Source of the DNA: Topomyia yanbarensis
Taxonomy: Eukaryota > Arthropoda > Insecta > Diptera > Culicidae
Assembly: GCF_030247195.1 (NCBI RefSeq)
Contig: NC_080670.1
Coordinates: 205,704,546-205,768,545, forward strand
Reading direction: 5' to 3'
Length of the DNA stretch: 64,000 nucleotides
Part shown: positions 36,061 through 52,103 of the stretch, in pieces
How positions within the stretch are numbered: position 1 is the stretch's first letter
Layout of the letters: each line of letters starts with the position of its first letter
Program-made: the position numbers and the translations under genes
Notes under the pieces: generated by a model
Told to the model about the DNA's origin: nothing
Database searches by the model: none
What the model saw: the letters and a program-made list of their open reading frames with translations, nothing else

Positions 36061-38120
36061 ATGGCCGTTAACAAGTATACATTCGAATGTTTACACAAGT
36101 ATTACAAACTTATTAGGGGCCCTTACACGCGCAATAAAACTAAAGTGATGAAGCTGAGGCAAAATATCGAAGAGCTCTACGAATTCATGAAAAGCAGGGG
36201 AAATGTGCACGCACAGATCAGGGATCTAGTGATAAGCAACCAATCCGCCATAGCAGCCGCCGAACGCGAACAGATGGCGTTACTGGAGAGAGCTGAAAAA
36301 GGCCGAAAAGGTACTGAAGACGGTTCTGTGAAAAAATAAGGGAAACATCAGGAGAGAAGGAGGAACCGATGAAGGACAGTGAAACAGCCGACAAATGGAA
36401 AGTGGATGACGAACCGTACCGTGAAAAGAAAAAAAAAAGACCTTCGACTGCGCCAGGAGAGGTATAAGGGAGACGGTCTAGTCATCAAAACATACGACGG
36501 CTCGACGTACGCTGCGATCCTCAAAGGGCGAGAGAGGATCCTACGCCGAAGGAGAGCGCAGTAAGAACCAGGCGCACTCAGAAAGGTGAGATTCAGTTTG
36601 AGCTGAAGAAGGATCCACCTATCAAGGCCTATCAGGAACTCGTGGCAGAAGCGACGGAAGGAGAAGCGAATGTGAGTGCTTTAGTTCAGGAAGCGGTGAT
36701 CGAAGGCGGGAATTTAGACGAAATAAAAACGGAAGACGAAGTACTAATAGAGCAATGTAACTTATCGCCAGCCGCAGCCAACCAAGCTTATGCCGACCAG
36801 TAAGAGCAAAATCGGATGGTCTGTGTGCTCGTTACGATTGATCCCTAAAGCCACTAATCAAACGGAGACAGACAGAAACTGCAAGGACCTGGATAAATTT
36901 TATCTTTTTTAAAAAATGTGGGGAGGCTTCTTATGCTCAGTGTACAAAAAGGCAAAGGCAGGCCAATGATGATGGAGATAACCCAGCTAGTCTCAATCTT
37001 TGCAAAGTTGCACAGCAACTGTTGTTGCCGGCAACAACAGAACGTTGCATTTATTATAGAACCTTATCGTCCTCATCCCGATAACGGTATTTTATTGTTA
37101 ATTGAAGCTCTAGCCTCGATAGGTCATTCGCCCTTACCCAACAACGGTAACTGGGTGGTGGAGAATACAGGGATGGCGGAAATCCAAGTGATGGGCGGTT
37201 ACGCTGTCCCAGAGGTGGTGAATAGCACACACGAAGGTTTCGCGATCGCGAGGATCAACGATGGAACGACGCCAGACGAAATATTCGCTAACAAAATAAA
37301 GATTATGGTGGAGGGACAATCGAGTCACCAACAACAAGCTCCTTATAAGGGCGAAAACGAAAAAAGCTCCCGGTTCGGACAGTATCCCTAGCGTGACACT
37401 GAAGACCGCGATCGTGGCCTTTCCGGACATGTACAGGATAGTTCTGCAGGAATGCCTAGACGAAGGCTACTTCCCAGATAGATGGAAAATCCAGTATTGC
37501 TGCCAAAATCAGGGAAGCCACCAGGAGATCCAACATCGTATCAGTCTATATGTCTGCTGGATACTCTTGGTAAACTTCTGGAAACTCAAAAGGCTGATGA
37601 ATTACGCTGAATGGGAGAACGGCCTATCACAGACGCAGCTCGGATTCTGAAAAGGGATCTCGACAGAGGACACCATCCGCACAGTCACCGAGAGTGCGGA
37701 GAAAGCATAGAACCAAAGGAGTAATCGCTACTGCGCCGTGGTAACGACCGACGTGAAGAACGCGTTCAACAGCGCAAGCTGGGTGGCTATCGCCGTAGCG
37801 CTGCACAGATTGCGGGTACTGGACTATTTGTGCATTGTGCAATTACTTTCAGAACCGTGCACTGAAATACGAGACGAACATGGGGCAGAGATCGATTAGG
37901 GTCACGTCGGCAGTATCTCAGGGCTCCATATTCGGTCCAACGCGCTGGAAAAGAATTTACAACGGAGTGTTAACTGTGGATGACGTTGTTCCGACGATAA
38001 CTGGAGATACACTTGAGGAGATGTTGATGGCAACGTGGAAACCTGGATGGCTGATGTCAAGTTGCAGCTGGCTCACCACAAGACGGAGGTAGTGCTGGTC
38101 AGCAACCGAAAAAATTAAAC
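36061..38120 (+). pseudogene. R1-clade LINE, ORF1 and truncated ORF2
   Basis: 36061-36339 encodes an ORF1-like start resembling R1/RT1-type gag (KLRQNIEELYEFMKSRGNVH). Further ORF1 pieces run to about 36780 in broken frames. RT follows: KKAPGSDSIPS...TLKTAIVAFPDMYR (37370-37440), a finger/palm part with NGLSQTQLGF (37619-37647), motif A VVTTDVKNAFNSASW (37738-37780), motif B near 37905 (SAVSQGSIFGPT, normally SGVPQGSILGP), and the region after it (MADVKLQLAHHKTEVVLVSN, to 38105). The endonuclease is absent, and stops and frameshifts are frequent. This motif set is characteristic of mosquito R1-clade elements. Confidence 0.75.
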
Positions 38121-39000
38121 GTGTCGAGATAGGTAATACCAAATGATGGTTTTACGAGAACGAGAGTATGGCATTACAAGAGGTTTAGTCGATAGGCGTA
38201 CTGGAGAAAGTCGTACAAGTCGGCAGTGGTCTCTTTTAAAGATCCGCTTCAATCAAAAACCAAAAAAGAAAGAAAAAAGACAATATTACATTAAAGTCTA
38301 CCAAACGAACAATTTTGCTGGATAATTGTTTCAACAGTTATTGTTCAGCCTGTTCTATTCTAGCAAAGGCTTATGCAGCGTACGTTGTTTGTTGGGCATA
38401 GTTCAGAAGACATCAGATGGGGGTTTTTCCATAGTTTATCCCAATTTTTGCTTAAAAATACTGTACGATGGAGTACTAGCAGAAAGATTAAAAGGAATGA
38501 TAATGTACCCATTGATTCCCTCAAATTAGGCGATGTTTAAAAATATTTCACGATAACATATCTTCGCGGGGAACATCTTCCTTGTTGTTCATAGCGAGTG
38601 TATGCATGCAGCACGGTGACTGAAGAATATAAAACGACGAACGTTCATCTACGAACACCAGACAGCAAACAAATAAAAGTATACACTGTGAAATAAATGT
38701 TCGCAACGGTAACTGTTCACATTTACGGAGAGCTTGTCGGTGGTACAAATTAACCATAACATTATAAAGGCATGTGGGTATGCAAATCTCATTATTAAAT
38801 ATTGAAATTCAATTGAATTTGTAAAATCTAGAACAAATACGCACTTACTTGGAGTAACAGCTTGCCAATTAGCTCCTTCGAACATAGACCCTCACAAATT
38901 TGCTCTTTCACAAACACTATGCCATACTTTATTTCAAAAAAAGAATAAAAACTTTTACACTATATTTGGCATTTTGACCGGCCACCTCATTTCACACTAT
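38121..39000. other. No gene recognised
   Basis: The beginning may be the 3' tail of the preceding LINE. Nothing else identifiable. Confidence 0.4.
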
Positions 39001-39745
39001 AAAGCTAATAACATCGACGATAAAAGCCACTTTAAATTTTCTTTATCTTCATCGATATAGCCCACTGCGACGAAACTCATGAGCGCGACAATTCATCCGA
39101 ATATACTGGATGACACTCATCTCTCTCTTTATTTTTCTCCGCATCTCGCTCAATTCCCGTGAGTGCGCGACAGAACAACCACACAGCCACACGGCATGAT
39201 CACGTTCGATCTCGTTGCGCGTGTAAAATGGCTGTCGCTCTCTATATATGCGGCGATTTTTCACCAACTTCAAACCTAGATCCAATCAAAATACACTTTC
39301 CTTTGCTCTTTTTTCACGGCAATAAACTTTGATCTAATTCTTGTAGATCAATTTTTTTTCACCACGCGACACTCACACGGGAAGTGAAATCCGCACTTCC
39401 TTCGCGGCACTGCAGCGGGATGCCGAATTCGCGATACCGCTTTAAACGCACCAAACGAGCCTAAAAAACGCGATCGAGACCGTATTTTGAACGGGGAAAA
39501 CACTATATCACGACAGTTTCGAACTGTGATACGTGTCCTACAAAAAATTATACGAAAAAACCGGCTGGACGGGACTGTATTTTCAAAAGAATATATTCCG
39601 AACCGTAACGCGACGCGATCGCTGATGAAATGAACGAGAAAAAGCTTTTGAGTTCGGTGGCGATGTGCGCGTGAGCGTGGTGTCTGCGCAGGCGCGCGCA
39701 GATGATCGCGAGTTCGAGCGAAGTGAGCAGTGCTGCCGTATGATT
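39000..39745 (+). repeat. Left copy of an inverted duplication flanking the actin locus
   Basis: The reverse complement of 52500-53440 matches this segment in at least three blocks: the part with 'gcgacgcgatcgctgatgaa' and 'gcgcaggcgcgcgcagatga' (39612-39712), the middle (39310-39480), and the part with 'gcatgatcacg' and 'ttgcgcgtgtaaaatg' (39060-39260). It contains a TATATATG element near 39245. It may be a solo LTR or other repeat. 39746-40230 holds nothing recognised. Confidence 0.7.
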
Positions 39746-40232
39746 TTGTTGACGATCTGAAGCGATCGAAAAAGAAATTGAGTTGTCGGTGTTTAATGTG
39801 AAGAAAATAAATTTAAATCTAGATTTCGATTATTCATTTGTGTGAGTTGAAGTGTTTAAAGCTCGATCGTACTTCTTGAAGGGATGGAATTGCACCTTCA
39901 ATTTTTACAGCTCTCGGGTATGTGGAACAGTTTTCACAGTTCTAAATATCGAGCTGCCAATCTGTTTCTGTTAAACGTTGTCATGATTGAGAAGCTGATG
40001 TGACATGAACTCGGGAACTTGGTAACTTCCCCCAAATTCAAAAACAGTCGAAACGACTTTGATAAAGATTGACTATTGGTGGAGCTAGGCTCATCCAAAT
40101 TTATCAATGCTCTGTAGTGCGACAACGAAATATTCCGTAGCCCGTCGTTTAACCCTTAAATGCGATTTTCCTTGGCGCCAATTTTTCTGAACAGACGCAA
40201 TTTTCCTATACCTTTCATTTCACAAAATTTAT

Positions 40233-40460
40233 GGCCCTATTCTGCGCGGCGTGTGACGTGAGACGACTAATCTCACCTCACTCTACGTGACTTTTCTCAC
40301 CCAATTCTGAAGTCACTTCGTGTGACGTGAGACGCCCATTTAACCGCAATGGGGAATCTCACCTCACTCGAGTCGACTCTCAGAACAGGGTGATAAAAGT
40401 CACGTAAAGTGAGGTGAGTTTAGTCACCTCACGTCACACGCCGCGCAATATAATAAGGCC
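40233..40460. mobile_element. MITE with long terminal inverted repeats
   Basis: The arms (about 40247-40305 and 40388-40447) are near-perfect reverse complements containing gcggcgtgtgacgtgag and cacctcac words. Outer ends are ggcc...ggcc. About 228 bp, no ORF. Confidence 0.8.
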
Positions 40461-41360
40461 GTTAGTTTGTTACCAAATAGGAACGGTACGCATTTGCGGT
40501 ATCGAAATTACCGATCATTTAAATTCGAACCACAGAATAAGACTATTCGATTCATCAATCGTAAAGGGATGTTTCGGATATTCCTGTAACTCAGAAGACC
40601 GGACTCCGAACGACCTATTGAACCTAAAACCAATTATGTACAGCACATCACACACACGCGTGTACCGCGCGTCGAGTTTGAACACAGAGAACCAAAAAAC
40701 AAGTTTTTTTAATTCGCATGATCATCCCAGAGGAAAGGACGGCCCCCGCAGACTGATTCCTGCTCCTGCTTCCTTCTCGTCGTGTTGTCTAGCAACACCG
40801 ATGTGCAGGATTCATTCCTTCAGTACTGCGAAGATCCACCCTTTCCCTGTTCGCTTTTCTGCCTTTTTATTCAAATTGAATCAATCCATTCATCTTATTC
40901 GTTAGTTTTCTTTTCTCCTATAGTTTTCGTTTGTTTTTTTTTTTTCAAACGCGCAATCAACGTCTCTCACTCTCCGCTAAGGGTGTTGTAAGGGAGTGGC
41001 TTTTTTCGATTGTAGGAAATGCGGAAAAATAAAGTGGAAAGTGAAAATTGAATAAATTAGCTGGCTGCGCACAATGCCACAATCGTGTATAAATTAAACG
41101 CTAATAAATAATTGTTTAAGCCCTACAAGCTAACGCCAAGTGGGAATTAATCATTCGATTATGGATGTTTTTTTCGTGCCTTTTTACTGTGACTCTCTAG
41201 CCGCCTTACAGGCGGCACCGGCGTCGACTGTTTTAAACTTTTTTTACGGGTTTTCCTTGATTTTTTCTTCCCTTTATCTTATGCTGTCTCGTTATCAAAT
41301 ACAGAAAAAAATGGAAGTATTATTTCGATCATTTTTTGTTTTTTATCATAATAAGTAGTA
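40461..41360. other. No gene recognised
   Basis: A plus-strand frame at 40414-40905 overlaps the MITE and is not supported as a gene. Downstream DNA is the region beyond the actin 3' end. Confidence 0.35.
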
Positions 41361-41729
41361 GTAACTTTTTTGGTTCTCTCTCTCGCACTCGTTTATCGGT
41401 TACTCTTCTTCAAATAACGATAGTATGTATAATAATAATAATAATAATGATAATGCGTATGTGTGTATCTTCAATAAACATTTCAAATTGAAAAAAAAAT
41501 AGGACGACTAAGTTTGCTCTCGCTCTCAATTGTTCTGTTCGCTTAACCTAACTGGCTACACGTAAAATAAAATACACAAAAACTATAACGATTAACCGTG
41601 TGTGATGAGGTGACTAAATAATCGATTCAAAACGAGAAAAAAAAATAAACAATGGAAATATGGGGGACGATTTGACGACAAAAAATACACTACTCGCTTC
41701 GATTATTATAAGTAATAATACAGGAATTG

Positions 41730-41995
41730 TCTTTTTATTTTTAAGTTTTTTCCTCAAATGTGTCTTTTTTTACTGTGTCTTCTTCCTCTTCGTGCTGGAA
41801 ATTATCTTGTTGCTGTTGTTGTTCTTGTAATCTCTCTCGCGTAATTTCGCTTCACTTTGCGCTGTTTGTATAGTAGTAGTAGTTCTTGTTGCTGCTGTTG
41901 CTGTTGTTTTCCTCATTGATGTTGTTGTTGGTAAAAGAGTGTTGCTGTTGTTATTATTATTATTGTTACAGTTAGTGCTAGTCGCTTGTGACAGC
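41730..41995 (-). other. Actin 3' untranslated region
   Basis: Follows the actin stop codon. Rich in CAA/ATA triplet runs on the minus strand (41800-41960). TTTATT at 41734-41739 (AATAAA on the minus strand) is a likely polyadenylation signal; more may lie further down to about 41640. Confidence 0.5.
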
Positions 41996-44770
<2,775 letters not shown>

Positions 44771-44778
44771 GAACATGA

Positions 44779-44788
44779 CCATATAAGG
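44779..44788. promoter_or_regulatory. CArG box (proximal)
   Basis: ccatataagg, a perfect CC(A/T)6GG serum-response-factor site, preceded by 'tga' exactly as at the distal copy. It lies 1.65 kb upstream of the actin ATG. SRF sites are a hallmark of actin promoters. Confidence 0.6.
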
Positions 44789-44879
44789 CAATGTTTGAAA
44801 AATGCTTAATTTCCACGTAAAGTCATCGCGTAGCGGTAACTCGCTCCCTTCCCCCGCGTGCGGACGAGCTCTCACGATT

Positions 44880-47800
44880 CCCCGCACCCAATCCATTTAG
44901 CGGCAACCGGCATTCTCTCTACCACCATGATGGTTGTGTGAGTGAGAGGGAGTGCGATTACGGTTGATGGCTGCCTTTTTTGAATAGTCTTGGTCGAAGA
45001 GAACGGGTTGCGACGAAAGACGGGGAGCGGGTGCGAACTTGAAAAAAAGCTGTCGATGATGAGTGAAAGACTTTAGCGGGATGGTAGGCGGCGGCGGTAT
45101 GATGGAAAGTCAGCCGGGTATCGGGTGCGTCACAGGAGCAGAGATGTCAGGGTGGTTCTCGTTGCCAGTTTTGCATTTTTATTATCAAAAGAATTTATTT
45201 TTTTTTAATCTGAAAAATATTTTTTTTGAGAAATTTCTGATTAACTGAAGGAAATGTGACGGTCGAAAATTTGAAATTCCGTTACCTTCAATTGACAATA
45301 TATTCTATTTTTTTTGCTTTTATTCATTTTAGATTTATTTTTTTGCGTTTAACTCCACACTCCGAAAATTATCTTTTTAATTGTTGACTATCTTAAAATA
45401 AGGGCGCAAAAATCAGCTGCCAAAATTCACTTTGAATGAAAATCCCGGATAAATCGTCACTCGCCAAACACAACGGTCGATAGTAAACAAATGAGAAAAG
45501 CATTCTCTTTTCTTAGCTGCTGTGTACTGTGATTGGTAAGAAACGGTTTTCCGGGATTTTTCCTCAAAGATAATTTTGACAGTTGACTTTCACGCCCTTA
45601 TCCTAAGTTTGTCTCAAATTTGAAATTAGTAAAAGCAAGAATATGGAATATATTATGAGGTAACGGATTAATTTAAATTTTCAACTGTTTTACATTACCT
45701 CAAGTTAACAAGAAATTTCTCAAAAACAATTTTTTCAATTCGGTAAATAATATCTTATTAGAAACCCAAAAATTGCTACTCTAATTTTGTCAATTTTAAC
45801 AGCTGATTAGCTGTCACACGTTAATTTTAAATTAACAGAGAATTAGGTAATATTTTCTAAATTTTTACCAAGTGCTTACTATTCGGAAACGAACTCGATT
45901 GTGTCAGATGAGCTAGTCAACGGGACAATTCTATTAAAAAAAACTATCAACGACAAAATCCGACCACTGGTGGACAGACCATTTTCAATTAGGAGTAACA
46001 TTTGAAAGGGGCGAATGTACTATAGTTCTGATTAGGTGGTTTCACACTTTCTAACTGCACCTCTTTTTAACTGGACCTCAGTTAATAGAATCATTGTCAA
46101 ACTAAAAAGCAACTTACTGTCAAATCTCATGTTAAATGGACTTAGAAACCCAAATAGACAATAGTTGAATATATGGAAACATTCATCATAAATTACTGTC
46201 AACCTGTTTGGTCACTTTTTGACCATAAGTTCAGTTCAGTTTTCATAATTTAAGTTTATATAAGATTTTACAAAGCATATTCTGTCCTTGCGACTTTTAT
46301 CTTTGGTCGTTCAAAAATTATTTGAATATTTGGTTTAGGTTCGTTCACATTTCACACTTTAAAAACTTTAAATATTTTAAATATGAAAAAAACTTGATGA
46401 AATAAAAATTTTGCTGAAAAGCAATCTAATATATTTCTAAAATTGCCTCATTTCAAAATTTGATTACCACAAGAAATTGAATTTGAGTGCCGATCGAAGC
46501 AAAAATGATTTCTGGAGATTAATAAAACAGTTATTCTTTGGTATTTTGGCATCTAAAGAAAGCTTAATTAATTTCTTATAACACATTTTTAAATAGTTTC
46601 TTGTGCAACCAATAGTGAACCATGATTTTCTGATAAGTGGATGCGAAAACGTAGACGTCCTTGTTAAAAAAAGTACCAGAAACTAATTTGTCCTGCAAAA
46701 TCATCTTTCACGCCAAAGAATTTTGAATAATAAAGCAGCATTTTTATTATTTTGTACTCATTCCGGTTGAAACTACTGATAACCAGAAAGTTAAAATTCT
46801 GTTTAAACATTCAAAAGACTTGTGGACTGCAAGAAAAAACATTTATCGACGTTAAAAGTCCTTAACAAGGCAACTACTTCGAACCTTTTATAGTATTAGT
46901 CGATTTAAACTGATCTAATGGAGGCTGGTAGACAGTTTTCCCGAACATATTCAATCGATTCTTGACCAAGAAAAATCTGAAGAATAATGACGTTAAAACC
47001 TTTCCAATCTTCTAAGTTACGAAACTTTTCAAAATCAAGGAATTTATCACTTCCTCAACTTGAAACCTCCCAACCAGTCCCCCCTCCCGAACAGCTCCAA
47101 ACTGCCGCGTGGAACATATATTACGAAACCACCGGACAACAAATTACTTCCCGACCCACATCGAAACGTGTGGAAAGCAACCTTTTCGACTTCTCACGTA
47201 TCCTCTTATCAGGTGCCGTGTGTTACAACAGCAAACAATCGATGAGTCACGTGCGCGGTTCAAGTCATTGTCGTTGGACCGAGTTTGACCTTGAAATCGT
47301 TTGAACACCATTCCTGGTCGGTAACTTCTGGAAACTTCGAATCAATTAAGATTGCCACTGTTCAGGACACTACTCGTTCCGGTCGGTACCCGATGTCCGA
47401 CACTAATCACCAAAAAAATGAGATGACGGACCACCTACTGCAGTGTGTCCAGATAATCCCACCGATCCGCTTACGTGGCCGTTAGTACGATCAACCGCCT
47501 CTGCTCGGATGCTTGGGTGCGCCACAACCCACTCCAACGAACATTGTTTTTTTTTTTTTTTTTTTTTTTTTTATTTTCGTTGAGGTCTTGCGGAGGCGCA
47601 CCACTACTTTACCCCACACGTTACACGTCTGTCATGCAAGTTTTACCACCTTGCCGGTGAATGAAAAATTCCAGAACTGTCGCACCACACACTGCTGATT
47701 CGAGTCGAACACGGAAAACAACCTGTTCCGAGGAGTAGCGTTCAAAAATAGAAGTTGAGGGGGAACAGTTTCGTCGCCAGATTCCGATTTTCCCAGCACA

Positions 47801-48280
47801 AGTCACTTTCGAACAAGAGCTTTTCAACCATAGTCCATAGTTGGGTACACTTTAGTGATTTTTTGAAATTTTATCACAATCACTGACCGCAGTCACATAA
47901 ATGTCCTTTTTAGTCCTTGTTCGGTGAATAGTGGTTGGATGGCACTTGTCGAACATATTTTCACTTGTTTACTCTTTCCACAGCTTTCTTATAGGAATCA
48001 AAACTTTACTTACATTTGGTTTTATTAAATATAGATCCTAAATTACAAATAAATTAATTGTGTGTATTTTTTTCTGCGCGTGCTATTGTTCCTTCAAGGA
48101 AGAGCCGATGCGTAGCTTCTAGTTTTCACAGAAAATGGTTAAGCTACGACTGTTTCTTGTTTCTTTTTCTTGCAGACACCTCGACACTAGAGCCACTCTT
48201 TGACTCGCTTTTTAAACTAAATAATGTTCACAGCACGATTACAAGAACTGTAGTGATACAATTTTTAAACAACACTCAGA
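44880..48280. other. Upstream actin region, no gene recognised
   Basis: AT-rich sequence with many short repeats. 46040-46140 contains weak remnants of the 'gtccaactaaaaag' MITE family. A homopolymer T-tract of about 28 lies at 47546-47572. The plus-strand frames at 46987-47660 are not supported as genes. Confidence 0.4.
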
Positions 48281-48290
48281 TTATAAATAG
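48281..48290 (-). promoter_or_regulatory. TATA element of candidate distal actin promoter
   Basis: The minus strand reads ctatttataa, about 50 bp downstream of a perfect CArG box and about 30 bp upstream of an initiator-like 'tatcacta' near 48255. Order and spacing fit a minus-strand RNA polymerase II core promoter pointing to the actin gene. Confidence 0.5.
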
Positions 48291-48340
48291 TACCCCACCA
48301 TTCGAGCCGTTGGCAGCATACCCGATCGCTTCGCTTTTGA

Positions 48341-48350
48341 CCATATATGG
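48341..48350. promoter_or_regulatory. CArG box (distal)
   Basis: ccatatatgg, a perfect palindromic SRF-binding site, 5.2 kb upstream of the actin ATG and next to the TATA element at 48281-48290. Preceded by 'tga' as in the proximal site. Confidence 0.65.
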
Positions 48351-48359
48351 TATTACTGG

Positions 48360-49590
48360 CAGCACGAGGAACCACCACAGGCGCAAAACTTTTGCGGCAC
48401 TCTGCCTCGTCTCGTCTCGTCTCCTCAGTATCCAAAACCATTTCCAGCGCGGCAGTGCCTGCTTTGCCTGTTCGCTCACACGAACACACGCTCACTCGGT
48501 CAGTTGGTTTCGGTTTGCTGTGCTGTGCTGTGCCGTGCCATGCCAACTCCCATATCTATTCGCTGCCGCCGTCCGTCGCAGCGGAAGTCATGTGTGAAGT
48601 TTGAGCGAAGAAGCGAAGGCCCAAAACGGACGGTTATAGCTCATTTTGGAACTTTTCTCGCGTGTTCCGACTCTTTCTTATTAAGGGATTCGAACGATTC
48701 GAGGATGAAGTTGCAACCGGCCGCTCAGGTTGTTCCTTCATACATATGCATGGTGGTTTTGGTGTGTAAAAAGCATATCGCATTATCATCCCTGGGCACG
48801 GTTTTGGAACGAGAAAGCCCCGGCGTCCACCACAATCACCACCACCACGACCACCATCAACAACAACACCTTGAACCGCAACCGTTTGAGACTCAAATCC
48901 GCCAACACAGAGCCGAGATCCCCGATCAAATATGTGTATTCAAGTTTATTTTATTGCTATTATTTGTCGATTGCTATTTGATCGCGGGTCGCCGGCACCC
49001 AACCCCGTAACGATAATAATTTTATTATACTGTACTGTCCAATGATTCCCCTCGTCGTCAATCGTCATTCGAAGCCGTTAGGTCATAGCGATTTCGCCGA
49101 ACCTCGGGCGGCTCCTATCGCCCCTAAATAAAATGTTGTCCCGATAAGTACCGGCCGGGAAACGCAAGCAGGCGGTGATAAACAAGCTCCAGTTGTTGTT
49201 GTTGTCGTTGCTGTTTTGATTGTCAAAAGAAAGTTTGATGGTTCTGAGTTTGTGTTACGGAATGTGTTTTAATTGATGAAGGTTAAATTAATTTTTGGAT
49301 GGCGGTGTACTGAGTTGAAAAGTGGCTGTGATGTGGTACTAAAGCCTATAATTTGCCTGGAGCTGAGATTTATTTTAAACAAATTGGACCACATATTGAT
49401 ATAAGGTCGAAATTTGGAGAAACCGGATGATTTCGGTTCGGAAATTAATCCAATTCGTTAAGAAACACAATGGAAACGTTACCCTACGGCCGTAGTTCCA
49501 GATGTGCCCGAGAGAGATACAATATTTGCGCGTTAAGGACATAATACCTATAAGTTAACATTTCGGCTTCGTTTCATCAGTATCTGCTAT
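48360..49590. other. Upstream of candidate distal promoter, no gene recognised
   Basis: Contains GC-rich and CA-rich low-complexity runs (48800-48900). The plus-strand frames at 48058-49010 have no recognised domain and overlap the promoter. Confidence 0.35.
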
Positions 49591-49599
49591 CGACTTGGC

Positions 49600-51850
49600 A
49601 ACCAGTTAGAAGCAAAATCCAGGGAGCGGAGCACTCAAAAGTCTGTCGTCTTCATCGTCCACGCTTTACGGCTGTACAAAACAACAGACAATATCAGCGA
49701 TTTATAAAGAACAAGTTGTGTGCACATCTGAGGCACATATAGGGGTTTAGTTGACTACACAAACCATAGAAAATTCTTCTCACTTGGACTTTCCATTTCA
49801 GAATCAACACCGTTCGAACTGCCTGAATTTAGCTATTTTGTCTTGACAGAATTTCTACTTTCTTCAATTCATGCAGCCTTCTCAAAAAGTACAAACGGCT
49901 CTTTCACTGCTCTGCGATCGACGCCGATGATGTCAATATTATCCACGATGCTTTGTAACATGTGAGATCTCGTGGTGACAGTTCTATATTCCTTTGCGGC
50001 ACTATGTTGCATAACACGTTAGAAACGGCATCGCCCTGTATCAATCCATCTGACGCCAGAAACGAGTCGAATGTCTCTTCAACATTCGGAGGCTTGATGC
50101 TAAAAGACAATGTTCAAACGTTAGCTATCGTAGTTCATTTTGTTTCACTGAATTGTACGTTCCATTGAAATACACGAACTGACAATGAGTGTGCTAGTTG
50201 TAGTTCAGAAAGTTATACAGAGTTTGCCGCATGATAAACATCGGATTCGTCATTGATTGCCCGCTTCAAAACCAGCTTTTGTCCTTACCAACAAAAGATT
50301 CAGTTACCGAGCGCAGTCTGCTAAACAGGTATCGAGCATCTTATGGATTGTAAACAGGGCGTACAAAGCCATACAATCAATACATTTTTTCTTCCACCCA
50401 GATCAACCCAATGACGTAGTGGATTGCTTCGTACAGCCGTTCACTTTTAACTTTCGAAAGTTTGGCCAGAATGCTCAGCGGACTCACCATTTTTAACTAT
50501 CGAATAGCCTTTCTGACTACATCTAGTATGGATAGATCCACAGCTTGTTCAACATTCTCAAACTTTATTCAAACTGGACTTTCCCTTCTTATTTATCCAT
50601 TCAATAACACCACTAAATGCGCTTTCTACCTGACAGCCACTCCTAGTGGATCTGTTAGCATTTCCTGTCCCAGTCGTTGATCATGACTCGTACCGGGACG
50701 TTTTATTTCTTCATGTTGTTCATCGTTTCGAGAAACAAAGCTTTCGCCGTGTTATTCCCGGCAGCGCGAGGACCAGTTCATCGTTTCCACGTTTTTAACG
50801 CCGATGAATTATTTTTTGCTGAACTGCATACAGTTCAACATTCGTCGTTCCCCGTTCTGACGTGCAGTCGCTACAATCGTTCGGCTCCTAGCTTGAGCGA
50901 TCTCATCTGTAGCTTATTAAAACTTCACATCGAACCTGACATTTGGATGTCAGACTGCCTCCTTCATGGAACTCTTCATGCAAGCTCTATTCGGATCATC
51001 ACTCATTCGACTGTTCTTCGACTCATTGGTCGTACTTCTGGGCATATTCCTCGTTGAACCGACAGTAGTTATATTTTTAATCACATGTTGTATTGCACCG
51101 GGAGCCCGTTACGTTACGCGAGTCTTGCACGAATGTTGCTGGCCAAGTCACCTGATCATGATCAGAATTGACCGTTTGATTCTCAGAATTCTTGACATTT
51201 CTCAGATTCTAACCTCAACACCATTTGAGAAATGTCAATCAACACATGATCGATTAGGGATTCATGTTTCTTCTGATGGGCTACCTAATGAGTACAATCA
51301 ATACTGCAGATAGTCATTTCACCGACTGCGGCGAAATTGATCAATTTTAGGCCTTTATTTAAAAGAACTCCGATCTGTGCAATTGCGTTCCCGACCATTA
51401 TTTTTGCATCCTGTTTTGAGTACTCTTCGTAGATATTAAATAGACACTAAAAGAACTCATCGCTCACATCATACTGTTTGTCGTTTATTAGCGCGAATAC
51501 GAAGAACTTGGCCTTCATCTTCAACACGCAGATACGGTTACTTACCTGATGATGGTCGCTGCGGTCTATGCTCAAGCTTCTAGTAGTAACCGTAGTAAAT
51601 ATGGTACTTCAACAAGGTACCCGCAATTGAATTTAACGTGGAATTCTTGTTCGCCTGTGCCGCGGTCGTTCTAAAGGGCATCTGCAATCTCCATTTTTAC
51701 CTTCTACAGCTCTTGTGAAAGCAGGACTGTATCGCATCTCATACAAAACATTTCCCGGATTTCCGGTATCGCAGAATCGTGTTTGTCTACCAATACCACT
51801 CGAAATAGTGATTCACGATCGCGTACCCTCTCATCATCCGCACACTAATA
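49600..51850 (-). pseudogene. RTE-clade LINE remnant
   Basis: On the minus strand, an endonuclease end appears first: SKQDAKIMVGNAIAQIG and LKLINFAAVGEMTICS near 51430-51310, matching RTE-type 'GDFNAKVG...NGxRLINFA'. Next comes a linker and a degraded RT with LASDGLIQGDAVSNVLCNI near 50060-50000 (normally GLRQGDGLSNLLFNI). Finally, RKAWTM near 49660 matches the RT C-terminal 'GHESWTM'. Frames are heavily broken. The closest named group is JAM1-like RTE of Aedes, by memory only. Confidence 0.65.
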
Positions 51851-51872
51851 CAGATAAGTTATAGTTCGTCTA

Positions 51873-52103
51873 CAATCGTGATTCGCTGGTTGGGCCACAC
51901 CCTCTATCCAACTAACGAATTTGATTCGCTAGTTGGACCGAAAATGTATCATCTCGAATTATTGTCAAATTGATTGTCAAAGTGAATTTAATACGGGATT
52001 TTGTCAACTGGGTTTTTTTTTAATTTGGACGATAGTCCAACTAGCGGAGGTCCAACTAAAAAGCGGTCCAGTTAAAAAGTGACCAACAAGTGGATCACGA
52101 CTG
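51873..52103. mobile_element. MITE, third location of CAGTCGTGATTCGCTGG family
   Basis: Starts caatcgtgattcgctggttgg, ends gatcacgactg, flanked by TA at 51871-51872 and 52104-52105. 231 bp. Internal words are the same as in the 26.56-27.12 kb cluster. Confidence 0.8.

Noticed and set aside
40414..40905. 163-residue plus-strand frame
   Set aside because: It starts inside the terminal repeat of a MITE and has no domain or conservation signal that I can see.
48058..49010. Two overlapping plus-strand frames of 168-179 residues
   Set aside because: No recognisable domain, low-complexity composition (CA and CAA runs), overlap with the candidate actin promoter, and no splice or poly(A) context.
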